This document shows positions 16,541 through 25,862 of a stretch of DNA of 64,000 nucleotides, one piece after another. How positions within the stretch are numbered: position 1 is the first letter of the stretch; every line of letters starts with the position of its first letter. Made by a program: the position numbers and the translations under genes. The DNA is taken from assembly GCA_964559455.1 (NCBI GenBank), contig CAZLHO010000003.1:1-64000 (forward strand). The letters are read 5' to 3'. Below the pieces are notes generated by a model, which saw nothing but the letters and a program-made list of their open reading frames with translations, made no database searches and was not told where the DNA came from. The DNA comes from CAZLHO01 sp964559455. GTDB lineage: Bacteria; Krumholzibacteriota; Krumholzibacteriia; LZORAL124-64-63.

Positions 16541-17722
16541 ATGGAAACCCTGCGCGTTCTGGTCGTGGACGACGAACTGGGCATGCGTCGCGGCACCGCC
16601 CGGGTGCTGGAGCGCCAATCCGTCGAGCTGGCCGACCTGGGCGTCGCGGTCGACTTCTCCGTCGACGCCGCCGCGGACGGCGCAGAGGCGGTGGCCCGGC
16701 TGAGGGCGGGCGGCATCGACCTGCTGCTGCTGGACTACAAGCTGCCCGACATCAGCGGCCTGGACATCCTCGAGACGATCCGGCGGGAGAAGATCGACGT
16801 CCTGACCGTGATGATCACCGCCTACGCCTCGCTGGAGGTGGCCGTCAGCGCCACCAAGAACGGCGCCTTCGACTTCCTGGCCAAGCCCTTCACCCCCGAG
16901 GAGCTGCGCAGCGTCGTCGAGAAGTCGGCGCGCAGCGTGCTCGCGCACCGGCAGGCCCAGAAGCTGGCGGCCGAGAAGCGGCAGGTGCGCTTCCAGTTCA
17001 TCTCGGTCGTGGCGCACGAGCTGAAGGCGCCGCTGGCGGTGATCGAGAGTTTCCTGACGATGATGGACGACCGCACCCTGGGCGACGAGATGGCCGACTA
17101 CGCCGACGTGATCCACCGCGCGCTGGTGCGGGTCGAGGGCATGCGCAAGATGATCGTCGACCTGCTGGACCTGACCCACATCGAGTCCGGCCAGAAGAAA
17201 CGCGAGATCGAGGCCCTGGACGTGGCCGCGATCGCCGGCGACTGCCTGGAGAACGCCGCCCCCGGAGCGCGGGAGCGGGGCATCGCGCTGCAGCTGACGG
17301 CGCCGGGGCCGGTTCCCCTGGCCGGGGACCGCGGCGAGCTGGAGATCATTCTCAACAACCTGATCACCAACGCCGTGAAGTACAACCGGGACGGCGGCCG
17401 GGTGGACGTCGCGGTCGAACGAAGCGACGGTGCGGTGTCGATCTCGGTCGCCGACACCGGCATCGGCATGAACGAGGCCGAGCGGGGGCGGCTCTTCCAG
17501 GAGTTCACCCGGATCAAGAACGCCAAGACGCGTCACATCCAGGGCAGCGGCCTGGGGCTGTCGATCCTGAAAAAGCTGGCCCTGCTCTACGGCGGCGACG
17601 TCGCCGTCGAGAGCGAGCCCGACGAGGGCAGCACCTTCCGGGTGAGCCTGCGCGACGCCGGGCCCGACGCCGTCCCGCCGGCCGTGGCGGCCGCCGCGAA
17701 TCGAGGCGACCGTGGATCTTGA
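16541..17722 (+). CDS. Receiver-histidine kinase hybrid
   Basis: A 393-residue soluble signalling protein: receiver at 5-130 (VLVVDDELGMRRG, LLLLDYKLPDISG with the Asp, MITAYAS, FLAKPF), then HisKA with ISVVAHELKAPLAVIES (His about 168) and HATPase (NNLITNAVKYNRDGG, DTGIGM, GSGLGLSILKKL). Input-receiver-first kinases of this type are controlled by phosphorylation of their own receiver. Probably the next step of the relay started by the H2-sensing kinase. Nothing in it binds DNA. Its end overlaps hydE by 11 bases. Confidence 0.85.
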   Translation: METLRVLVVDDELGMRRGTARVLERQSVELADLGVAVDFSVDAAADGAEAVARLRAGGIDLLLLDYKLPDISGLDILETIRREKIDVLTVMITAYASLEVAVSATKNGAFDFLAKPFTPEELRSVVEKSARSVLAHRQAQKLAAEKRQVRFQFISVVAHELKAPLAVIESFLTMMDDRTLGDEMADYADVIHRALVRVEGMRKMIVDLLDLTHIESGQKKREIEALDVAAIAGDCLENAAPGARERGIALQLTAPGPVPLAGDRGELEIILNNLITNAVKYNRDGGRVDVAVERSDGAVSISVADTGIGMNEAERGRLFQEFTRIKNAKTRHIQGSGLGLSILKKLALLYGGDVAVESEPDEGSTFRVSLRDAGPDAVPPAVAAAANRGDRGS

Positions 17723-18791
17723 CCGCCGCACCGTCGAAGCCCGGCTGCGCCTGGAGGACGAGGCCTCGCTGGCCGCGCTCTGGCGCGAGGCCGACCGCGT
17801 CCGCCGCGACACGGTGGGCGACGCCGTGCACCTGCGCGGCATCGTCGAGATCTCGAACCATTGCGTGCGCCGCTGCGGCTACTGCGGCATCAACGCCGCC
17901 AATCCCGGGATCGAACGCTACCGCATGAGCCGCGACGAGGTCATGGACTGCGTCGCCGCCATCGTCCGCTTCGGCTACGGCACCGTGGTGCTGCAGGCGG
18001 GCGAGGATCCCGGCCTGACCGCCGGGTGGGTGGCGGACCTGGTCCGCGCGATCAAGGCCGAAACCGGATTGGCCGTGACCCTGAGCCTGGGCGAGCGCGG
18101 CCGCGACGAGCTGGCCCTCTGGCGCCGCGCCGGCGCCGACCGCTACCTGCTGAAATTCGAGACCGGACGCAGCGATCTCTACGACCACATCCACCCGCCG
18201 CTGGCCGGCGGGTGGAGCGACCGCTTCGCCCTGCTGGCCCAACTGGGAGAGCTGGGCTACGAGGTCGGCAGCGGCCTGATGATCGGCGTGCCCGGCCAGA
18301 CCTGGACCGACCTGGCCGACGACATCCTGCGTTTCCGCGCACTTGACCTGGATATGATCGGCGTCGGGCCCTTCCTGCCGCATCCGGGGACGCCGCTCGC
18401 CGCCGAGCATGCGGCCGGCGGCGCCGGGGCCGACCAGGTCCCGAACAGCGAGCTGATGACCTACAAGGTGCTGGCCCTGACGCGTCTGGTCTGCCCGCGG
18501 GCCAACATCCCCACGACCACGGCCCTGGCCACCGTCAACGACGAGGCCGGCCGCGAGCTGGGACTGCAGCGGGGTGCGAACGTGATCATGCCGACGGTGA
18601 CGCCCGCCCGCTACCGCCGCCTCTACGACATCTACCCGTCGCGCGCGAGCACGACCGATCTCGACGAGGGATCCGAGAGCGTCTCGGTGCGCGAGCGCAT
18701 CCTCGGCCTGGGCCGCACCGTCGGCACCGGCCGGGGCGACGCGCTTCGCCCAAGAACAGGCGACGGCCCCGCCGCCGCGGGGAGGGAGTGA
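17712..18791 (+). CDS. hydE: [FeFe]-hydrogenase maturase HydE
   Basis: Radical SAM enzyme (359 residues) that acts with HydG and HydF to build the diiron subcluster of the H-cluster. EISNHCVRRCGYCGINAANP carries the CxxxCxxC cluster motif at about residue 50; VVLQAGEDP, YLLKFETGRSDLY, GLMIGVPGQT and MIGVGPFLPHPGTPL are HydE/PylB family signatures. It starts with GTG at 17712 inside the end of the kinase gene and its stop is close to the hydG start, a tight maturation block hydE-hydG-hydF. The C-terminal 30 residues after RTVGTGRG are low-complexity. Confidence 0.93.
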   Translation: MDLDRRTVEARLRLEDEASLAALWREADRVRRDTVGDAVHLRGIVEISNHCVRRCGYCGINAANPGIERYRMSRDEVMDCVAAIVRFGYGTVVLQAGEDPGLTAGWVADLVRAIKAETGLAVTLSLGERGRDELALWRRAGADRYLLKFETGRSDLYDHIHPPLAGGWSDRFALLAQLGELGYEVGSGLMIGVPGQTWTDLADDILRFRALDLDMIGVGPFLPHPGTPLAAEHAAGGAGADQVPNSELMTYKVLALTRLVCPRANIPTTTALATVNDEAGRELGLQRGANVIMPTVTPARYRRLYDIYPSRASTTDLDEGSESVSVRERILGLGRTVGTGRGDALRPRTGDGPAAAGRE

Positions 18792-18796
18792 ACGAC

Positions 18797-20224
18797 ATGT
18801 CCGCCATGCGCGAGAAACGCACCCTGACCGCGGGCTTCCGCGACTTCATCGACGACGACGCCCTGACGCGGCTGGTCGACGATACCGCCGGGGACCCGGT
18901 CCGCGTGCGCGAGATCATCGCCAAGAGCCTGGCCAAGGAGGCCCTGCGTCCGGAAGAGACCGCGGTGCTGCTGAAGGCCGAGGCGCCGGAGCTGGTCGAG
19001 GAGATCTTCGCCGCCGCCCGCCGCCTGAAGCGCGACGTCTACGGCAACCGCATCGTGCTCTTCGCGCCGCTCTACATCGGCAACTACTGCGTGAACGACT
19101 GCGTCTACTGCGCCTTCCGCCGCAGCAACCCCGAAGCCGAGCGCCGCACCCTGGATCCCGATGAGGTCGCGGCGCAGGTGCGGGCCCTGGAGGAACACGG
19201 CCACAAGCGCCTGATCCTGGTCTTCGGCGAGCACCCCCGCTATTCGCCGGAGTTCATCGCCGAGACGGTGCGCGGCGTCTACGCCACCAAGCATGGCCCC
19301 GGCGAGATCCGCCGCGTCAACATCAACGCGGCGCCGCTGGAGCCCGAGGGCTACCGCACCGTGAAGGCGGCCGGCATCGGCACCTACCAGATCTTCCAGG
19401 AGACCTATCATCACGGGACCTACCGGCGCTGCCATCCGGCGGACACGCTGAAGGGCGACTTCGACTACCGCCTGGACGGCCTGAGCCGCGCCTTCGAGGC
19501 CGGCTGCGACGACGTCGGCCTGGGCGTGCTCTTCGGGCTCCACGACTGGCGCTTCGAGACCCTGGCCCTGGTCAGCCACGCCCTGCACCTGCAGGAGCGC
19601 TTCGGCGTCGGTCCCCACACCATCAGCTTCCCGCGCATCCAGCCGGCTCAGGGCATCGACCTGCCCCGCGAGCACTTCATGAGCGACGACGAGTTCAAAC
19701 GGCTGATCGCGATCCTGCGGCTGTCGGTGCCCTACACCGGGCTGATCCTGACCGCCCGCGAGTCGCCCGAGGTGCGGAGCGCGGTCATGGAGTTCGGCGT
19801 CTCGCAGATCGACGCCGGCAGCCGGATCGAGCTGGGGGGTTACACCGAGGTCGGCGACGCCCAGGTCATGCAGCGCGAGCAGTTCGCCCTGGGCGACCTG
19901 CGCTCGCTGGACGAGGTGATGCGCGAGTTGATGGCCCACGGCGATGTTCCCAGCTTCTGTACGTCGTGCTACCGTCTGGGCCGGACCGGCGAGCACTTCA
20001 TGGAGTTCGCGATCCCGGGCTTCATCCAGCGCTTCTGCACGCCGAACGCCTTGCTGACGCTGGCCGAGTACCTGGTAGACTACGCCTCGCCCGAGACGCG
20101 GGTGGTGGGCGAGAAGCTGATCGAGACCGAACTGGCGAAGATCGAGGAAGGCGACCACAAGGCGAAGATCGTCGAGCGCCTGCGCCAGGTCCGCAGCGAG
20201 GGCCGGCACGATCTCTACTTCTAG
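18797..20224 (+). CDS. hydG: [FeFe]-hydrogenase maturase HydG
   Basis: Radical SAM tyrosine lyase of 475 residues that splits tyrosine to give the CO and CN- ligands of the H-cluster. NYCVNDCVYCAFRRSN has the SAM-cluster CxxxCxxC motif near residue 90. The C-terminal SFCTSCYRLGRTGEHFM followed by QRFC is the CxxC-x22-C motif of the second cluster unique to HydG, distinguishing it from ThiH. I start at ATG 18797, which is well spaced from GGAGGGAG; a GTG at 18788 overlapping the hydE stop is an alternative. Confidence 0.95.
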   Translation: MSAMREKRTLTAGFRDFIDDDALTRLVDDTAGDPVRVREIIAKSLAKEALRPEETAVLLKAEAPELVEEIFAAARRLKRDVYGNRIVLFAPLYIGNYCVNDCVYCAFRRSNPEAERRTLDPDEVAAQVRALEEHGHKRLILVFGEHPRYSPEFIAETVRGVYATKHGPGEIRRVNINAAPLEPEGYRTVKAAGIGTYQIFQETYHHGTYRRCHPADTLKGDFDYRLDGLSRAFEAGCDDVGLGVLFGLHDWRFETLALVSHALHLQERFGVGPHTISFPRIQPAQGIDLPREHFMSDDEFKRLIAILRLSVPYTGLILTARESPEVRSAVMEFGVSQIDAGSRIELGGYTEVGDAQVMQREQFALGDLRSLDEVMRELMAHGDVPSFCTSCYRLGRTGEHFMEFAIPGFIQRFCTPNALLTLAEYLVDYASPETRVVGEKLIETELAKIEEGDHKAKIVERLRQVRSEGRHDLYF

Positions 20225-20241
20225 GCCGAGGGGACGACCCG

Positions 20242-21477
20242 ATGAGGAAGACACCCAAGGGCATGCGCCTGCACATCGGCATCCTGGGCCGCCGCAACGT
20301 GGGCAAGTCCTCGCTGCTGAACGCCGTCGCCCGCCAGGACGTGGCCATCGTCTCGCCCGAGCCGGGCACGACGACCGATCCCGTCGAGAAGTCCATGGAG
20401 ATGCTGCCGCTGGGGCCCGTGGTCCTGATCGACACCGCCGGCCTGGACGACGTCGGCGCCCTGGGCGAGCGGCGCGTGGAGAAGTCGCGGCGGGTGCTGC
20501 GCCGGCTGGACGTGGCCGTGCTGGTGGCCGAGAGCGGGCGCTGGGAGGACTACGAGGAATCGCTGCTGGCCGAGCTGACGGCGGCCGGGATCCCCGTCAT
20601 CGTGGCCTTCAACAAGGGCGACCTGGCCGAGCCGGATCCGGAGGTGGAGCGGCGCCTGGGCGAGCGCGGCGTGGCGACCTTCCGCGTGGTCGCGGCCCGC
20701 GGCGAGGGCGCCGGCGCCCTGCGCGAAGCCCTGATCCGCATGGTGCCCGAGGAGTTCTTGACCACGCCGACGATCCTGGGCGACCTGGTGCCGGCCGGCG
20801 AGATGGCCGTGCTCGTCGTGCCCATCGACCTCGAGGCGCCCAAGGGACGGCTGATCCTGCCCCAGGTCCAGTCGATCCGGGACCTGCTGGACCACGACGC
20901 CTACTGCATGGTGGTGAAGGAACGCGAGCTGCGGCCTGCGCTGGAGCGTCTGAAAAGCCCGCCGGCCCTGGTCGTCACCGACTCCCAGGCTTTCCTGAAG
21001 GTGGCGGCGGACACCCCCCCCGAGGTGCCGCTGACCTCGTTCTCGATCCTCTTCGCCCGCTTCAAGGGCGACCTGCCGGCGATGGTCGAAGGCGCCCTGG
21101 CCATCGACCGCCTGCGCCCCGGCGACCGCGTGCTCGTGGCCGAGGCCTGCTCGCACCATCCCGTCGGCGAGGATATCGGCCGCGTCAAGATCCCGCGCTG
21201 GCTGAGGCAATACGTCGGCGGCGAACTGAATTTCACGACCGTCCAGGGCCAGGACTATCCCGACGACCTGGCGTCGTTCAAGCTCGTGATCCACTGCGGC
21301 GCCTGCACCTTCAACCGCCGGAACCTGCTGAGCCGCATCTACGCCTGCCGCCGCGCCGGCGTGCCGATCACCAACTACGGCGTGGCCATCGCCTTCGCGC
21401 TGGGGGTCTTCGAAAGGGCCGTGGCGCCCTTCCCCGACGCCGTCGAGGTGCTGCGCGCCCACGGCCGCACCGTCTAG
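20242..21477 (+). CDS. hydF: [FeFe]-hydrogenase maturation GTPase HydF
   Basis: Scaffold GTPase (411 residues) that receives the HydE/HydG product and delivers the diiron unit to apo-HydA. The GTPase domain is N-terminal: GRRNVGKSSLLNAV (P-loop), GTTTDPV (switch), DTAGLDD, FNKGD. A dimerisation part follows (LVVPIDLEAPKGRLILPQVQ is the family signature). The C-terminal cluster-binding region has EACSHHP and HCGACTFNRR, supplying the HxH-type and CxxC cysteines of the [4Fe-4S] site. Last gene of the operon; its stop overlaps the stop of the convergent gene by two bases. Confidence 0.93.
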   Translation: MRKTPKGMRLHIGILGRRNVGKSSLLNAVARQDVAIVSPEPGTTTDPVEKSMEMLPLGPVVLIDTAGLDDVGALGERRVEKSRRVLRRLDVAVLVAESGRWEDYEESLLAELTAAGIPVIVAFNKGDLAEPDPEVERRLGERGVATFRVVAARGEGAGALREALIRMVPEEFLTTPTILGDLVPAGEMAVLVVPIDLEAPKGRLILPQVQSIRDLLDHDAYCMVVKERELRPALERLKSPPALVVTDSQAFLKVAADTPPEVPLTSFSILFARFKGDLPAMVEGALAIDRLRPGDRVLVAEACSHHPVGEDIGRVKIPRWLRQYVGGELNFTTVQGQDYPDDLASFKLVIHCGACTFNRRNLLSRIYACRRAGVPITNYGVAIAFALGVFERAVAPFPDAVEVLRAHGRTV

Positions 21478-23339
21478 TCCATCCCGTCGACCCTTCCCGC
21501 CAGGAAATCCGACAGCCGCCACTGCGGCTCGTCCGGCGCACCGCCGTCGGCGAAGATCTGCGCCCAGAGGTCCAGGCCGAGCAGCAGGAAGACGCGTACT
21601 GCGTTCGCGGCCGGGTCGGTGGCCAGGGCGGCCAGGGCCTCGTCGCGGCAGAGCGAGCGCAGCACCGGCGATTTCCGCAGGCGCCGGCCCGCGGCCGCCG
21701 CGCGAACGGGATTCTCCAGGTGCAGGGCTGGGTTCACGGCGCCGCCCTGCTTGGGCCGTTCGATGACGTCGGGGGGCAGCAGTGTCTTCGCCAGCCGCAC
21801 GTGCAGGTCCTTGGCCGCGAACTCGCCGGGGCGGCCGGGCCGTGGCGGCGTGCGCAGGCCGCGGTCCAGCGAGATGACGAGGTCGGCGACCGGACGGTCG
21901 AGATAGGGCGAGCGGGCCTCGACGCCGAGCAGGCCGCAGAGGGGGCCGTAGGGAGCCAGGATCCCGGCCGTGAGATAATCCATGTTCAGGGTCGCGCAGC
22001 CGTAGTCGAAGAGCGCATCCAGGTCGCCGGCCGGCGGGCGCCGGTCGGCGTGCCGGCGGCAGTCGGGGGCGCCGTCGCGCAGCAGCCCGGCCAGGTCGCT
22101 CTCGCGGAAGCCGAAGACGCCGCACCAGTTCTCGACATCCAGAGCGCCCCACAGGCGGTTGGCCGCCCTCAGGGCGAAGGGCGAGCGGCGGGCCGGGGGC
22201 AGGCGCAGCGCCGCGTGGAGCAGGCGTTCGGCCGGGGACCACAGCCCGGCCGTCCGGCGAGTCAGCCGGTGGCGGCGCCAGGCCGCGGCCGCGCAGGAAC
22301 CGAAGAGCTGGTCGGTGCCCTCGCCGCCCACCACCGTCCGTCCGTGCGCGGCGGCCAGGCGCAGCGCGCGCCAGGTCAGCATCAGGCCGGGTTCGAAGAA
22401 GGGCGTGCCCATGGCCCAGATCAGGCGGGGCAGGTCCTCGATTTCGTCGCCGGTGAAGAGTTCCTCACGGTGCTTCGCTCCGACGAATTCCGCCACCCGG
22501 CGGGCGTAGGGGGCGTCGGTGTTGTGGCGCAGGGCGCCGACGCCGGCGGTCGCCGGCGGCTCGTCGGCGATCCCGGCGGCGAGGGCCACGTTGACGCTGG
22601 AGTCGAAGCCGCCGCTGAGCAGGTAGACGGGCGCGGGGTCGTCGGCGTGGATGTCCGCCAGCGCGTCGGTCAGGGCCTGGCGGTAGCGGGCCAGGGCGAG
22701 GTCGGGATCGTCGAGGCGTTCCGGCGGCGGGGTCCAGGAATCGTAGGTGCGGGTCGCGGCGCCGTCGGCGTCGGCGCGCAGCAGTTCGCCGGGACCGAGC
22801 TGGCTCACGCCGGCGTGGATCGTCCGCGGCGGTCCGACATAGGCGCGGCGCAGGTATTGGCCCAGGGCCCGCCGGTCGATCGCCGGCGTTCGCGGCAGCA
22901 GCCCGGGCATCAGCCGCAGGCGGTTCGCGAAGATCACGCCGCCGTCGTCGACGGACCAGAAGAGGGCGCGGGGGCCGGGCAGGCGGTCCTGTACGAGCAG
23001 GAGCGCGCTCGCCGAGCGATCCCAGATCAGGCAGACGAAGGAGCCGCCGAGGCCGCGCGCCGCCTCCGCGCCGCGATCGCGATATCGGTCGCGCAGGCGC
23101 ACGGCCGCGTCGCCGCCGCCGCCTTCCGGGAAGACGACGCGACCGGCCACGGCCACCAGCGCGCCGTCCGCGTCGGCGACGGCGACGTCGGGGCCGGCGA
23201 ACAGCTGCAGGGAATCCCCGGGCGCGGTCAACGGCATCAGGCCGAGGTCGACGCCCAGCCGTCGCGCGCCGTCGAGCCGTCGGTCGGGCCCGGGTGCCGC
23301 GGGGCGGGGGAGGAAGGCGCCGAGCAGGAGTTCGCGCAT
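21474..23339 (-). CDS. Asparagine-synthetase-like protein without glutaminase cysteine
   Basis: A 621-residue two-domain protein of the AsnB family. The C-terminal ATP-pyrophosphatase part is clear: VYLLSGGFDSSVNVALA (SGGxDS, about residue 240), VVGGEGTDQLFGS, and YLTAGILAPYG followed by EARSPYLDRPVADLVI. The N-terminal half has the Ntn fold pattern (GSFVCLIWDRSASALLLVQDR, VIFANRLRLM) but the protein starts MRELLL, with no Cys2 nucleophile, so it cannot hydrolyse glutamine in the standard way. It may use ammonia, or be an amide ligase of a secondary pathway such as those in lasso-peptide or beta-lactam clusters, though no such cluster is visible. Start ATG 23339 follows a CCGGAGACC segment. 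Confidence 0.7.
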   Translation of the reverse strand: MRELLLGAFLPRPAAPGPDRRLDGARRLGVDLGLMPLTAPGDSLQLFAGPDVAVADADGALVAVAGRVVFPEGGGGDAAVRLRDRYRDRGAEAARGLGGSFVCLIWDRSASALLLVQDRLPGPRALFWSVDDGGVIFANRLRLMPGLLPRTPAIDRRALGQYLRRAYVGPPRTIHAGVSQLGPGELLRADADGAATRTYDSWTPPPERLDDPDLALARYRQALTDALADIHADDPAPVYLLSGGFDSSVNVALAAGIADEPPATAGVGALRHNTDAPYARRVAEFVGAKHREELFTGDEIEDLPRLIWAMGTPFFEPGLMLTWRALRLAAAHGRTVVGGEGTDQLFGSCAAAAWRRHRLTRRTAGLWSPAERLLHAALRLPPARRSPFALRAANRLWGALDVENWCGVFGFRESDLAGLLRDGAPDCRRHADRRPPAGDLDALFDYGCATLNMDYLTAGILAPYGPLCGLLGVEARSPYLDRPVADLVISLDRGLRTPPRPGRPGEFAAKDLHVRLAKTLLPPDVIERPKQGGAVNPALHLENPVRAAAAGRRLRKSPVLRSLCRDEALAALATDPAANAVRVFLLLGLDLWAQIFADGGAPDEPQWRLSDFLAGRVDGMD

Positions 23340-23748
23340 GAGGTCTCCGGAGGGCGAGGTGCGGGAGGGCTCTGATTCGCCGCCGAAGCTAGCACGGGCC
23401 GCGGACGGCGGGCAAGGCGGCGTCGGTCGCGCAACCCCGCCGGCAAGGGGGCGTACGGGGGCCGGGCGGACCACGTTAATACATTATCACTCGACTCTGG
23501 GATTCGCGGTTTCTGATCGATCAGAATCGTTTACTTCGCTGGCGGCAAGTAGTTAGACCCGATCGCAGGAACCGGTCGCCGCCGCCGGATAATATTTCAA
23601 ATGATGAGTTTCCCAGGTTTTGGTTGCCGGTAGACATTTTTTTTGCCGGTCGCCGCCTCATTGATAACAATTTAACCGGACCGGACGGAATTACCGGGCG
23701 GTCCCTAGTCCCCGTTTGTGGATGGGCCATGCTGTGAAGGAGGAGGAC
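23340..23748 (+). promoter_or_regulatory. AT-rich divergent intergenic region with 16-bp palindrome
   Basis: About 400 bases between the divergent asparagine-synthetase-like gene and the second hydrogenase operon. Bases 23475-23690 are AT-rich. They contain the perfect palindrome TTCTGATCGATCAGAA at 23511-23526, a T8 tract at 23638-23645, and a repeated TTGCCGGT on both sides of that tract. No clear -35/-10 pair or Rex consensus is visible. The palindrome is a candidate operator for one or both genes. Confidence 0.5.
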
Positions 23749-24129
23749 GTGGCAAGGATTCTCATCATCGACGACGATCCCGACATCGCCCAGGCGTGTC
23801 GGCTCGTGCTCGAGAGACACGGACACGAGATCGCTTCCGCGGGGGATCGCGAGGCCGGCATGAAGGCCATCGAGGATTTCCGCCCGGACCTGCTGATCCT
23901 GGACGTGATGATGGACCAGCCGGACGACGGGATCGTCATGGCGCGGGACCTCCGCAAGGCGGAATTCGGGGCGCCGATCCTGATGCTGACCGGCATCGGC
24001 AAGATCACCGGCCTGGAGTTCGACAAGGACGACTCCCTGGTGCCGGTGGACGACTTCGCGGAGAAGCCGCTCGATCCCGCGACCCTGGTCGCCAAGGTCG
24101 ACGAACTGCTCGGCAAGAAGGAGGGCTGA
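23749..24129 (+). CDS. Stand-alone response-regulator receiver
   Basis: Receiver domain only (126 residues), starting at GTG 23749 behind GAAGGAGG. Motifs: ILIIDDDPDIAQACR, LLILDVMMDQPDDG (phospho-Asp), MLTGIG (switch Thr), FAEKPL (Lys). It is the first gene of the second hydrogenase operon, six bases from hydC2, and is most like the lone receiver at 16124. This suggests that the same H2-sensing kinase system reaches both hydrogenases. It has no output domain, so it must act by binding a partner. Confidence 0.85.
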   Translation: MARILIIDDDPDIAQACRLVLERHGHEIASAGDREAGMKAIEDFRPDLLILDVMMDQPDDGIVMARDLRKAEFGAPILMLTGIGKITGLEFDKDDSLVPVDDFAEKPLDPATLVAKVDELLGKKEG

Positions 24130-24134
24130 CCGGG

Positions 24135-24647
24135 ATGCTCGTAACCGAACAGGAAAAGCTCCAGGAGCTGGTCGCCTCGCTCGCCGAGAAGCACGGCCGC
24201 GACCGCACCGCGCTCATCCCGATCCTGCAGGAAGTGCAGCAGAAGTACCACGGCATCTCGGAGTTCGCGCAGCAGGTCGTCGCCGACCGGCTGGGCATCC
24301 ATCCCTCCGAGGTCTACAGCGTGATCACCTTCTACAGCTTCCTCGACCCGAATCCGACCGGGAAGTACGTCATCCGCATGTGCCGCACGATCTCCTGCCA
24401 GATGGCCGGCGCCCACAACATCGCCCGCCAGCTCGAAAGCGATCTGGGGATCGAGTTCGGCGAGACGACCGCCGACGGCAAGTTCACGCTGGAGTGGGCC
24501 AACTGCCTGGGCATGTGCGACCAGGGGCCCGCGATGCTGGTGAACGACCGGATCCACACCCGGCTGACCGCCGAGAAGGTGCACGACATCCTCGAGGACT
24601 GTCGCCGGCACTTCGGCGTCCACGCCACCGAGCGGGAGGAGCACTAG
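24135..24647 (+). CDS. [FeFe]-hydrogenase subunit HydC (NuoE-like), second copy
   Basis: A 170-residue [2Fe-2S] thioredoxin-like subunit. Cysteines are in MCRTISCQMAG (CxxxxC) and NCLGMCDQGP (CxxxC). It shares the ALIPILQEVQQKYHG and SEVYSVITFYSF blocks with the copy at 9829 but is clearly diverged, so this is an ancient second set and not a recent duplication. It feeds electrons between the adjacent NuoF-like and HydA proteins. Confidence 0.92.
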   Translation: MLVTEQEKLQELVASLAEKHGRDRTALIPILQEVQQKYHGISEFAQQVVADRLGIHPSEVYSVITFYSFLDPNPTGKYVIRMCRTISCQMAGAHNIARQLESDLGIEFGETTADGKFTLEWANCLGMCDQGPAMLVNDRIHTRLTAEKVHDILEDCRRHFGVHATEREEH

Positions 24648-24648
24648 G

Positions 24649-25839
<1,191 letters not shown>

Positions 25840-25862
25840 CCGGGAAAGAGGAGTGACCCAGC

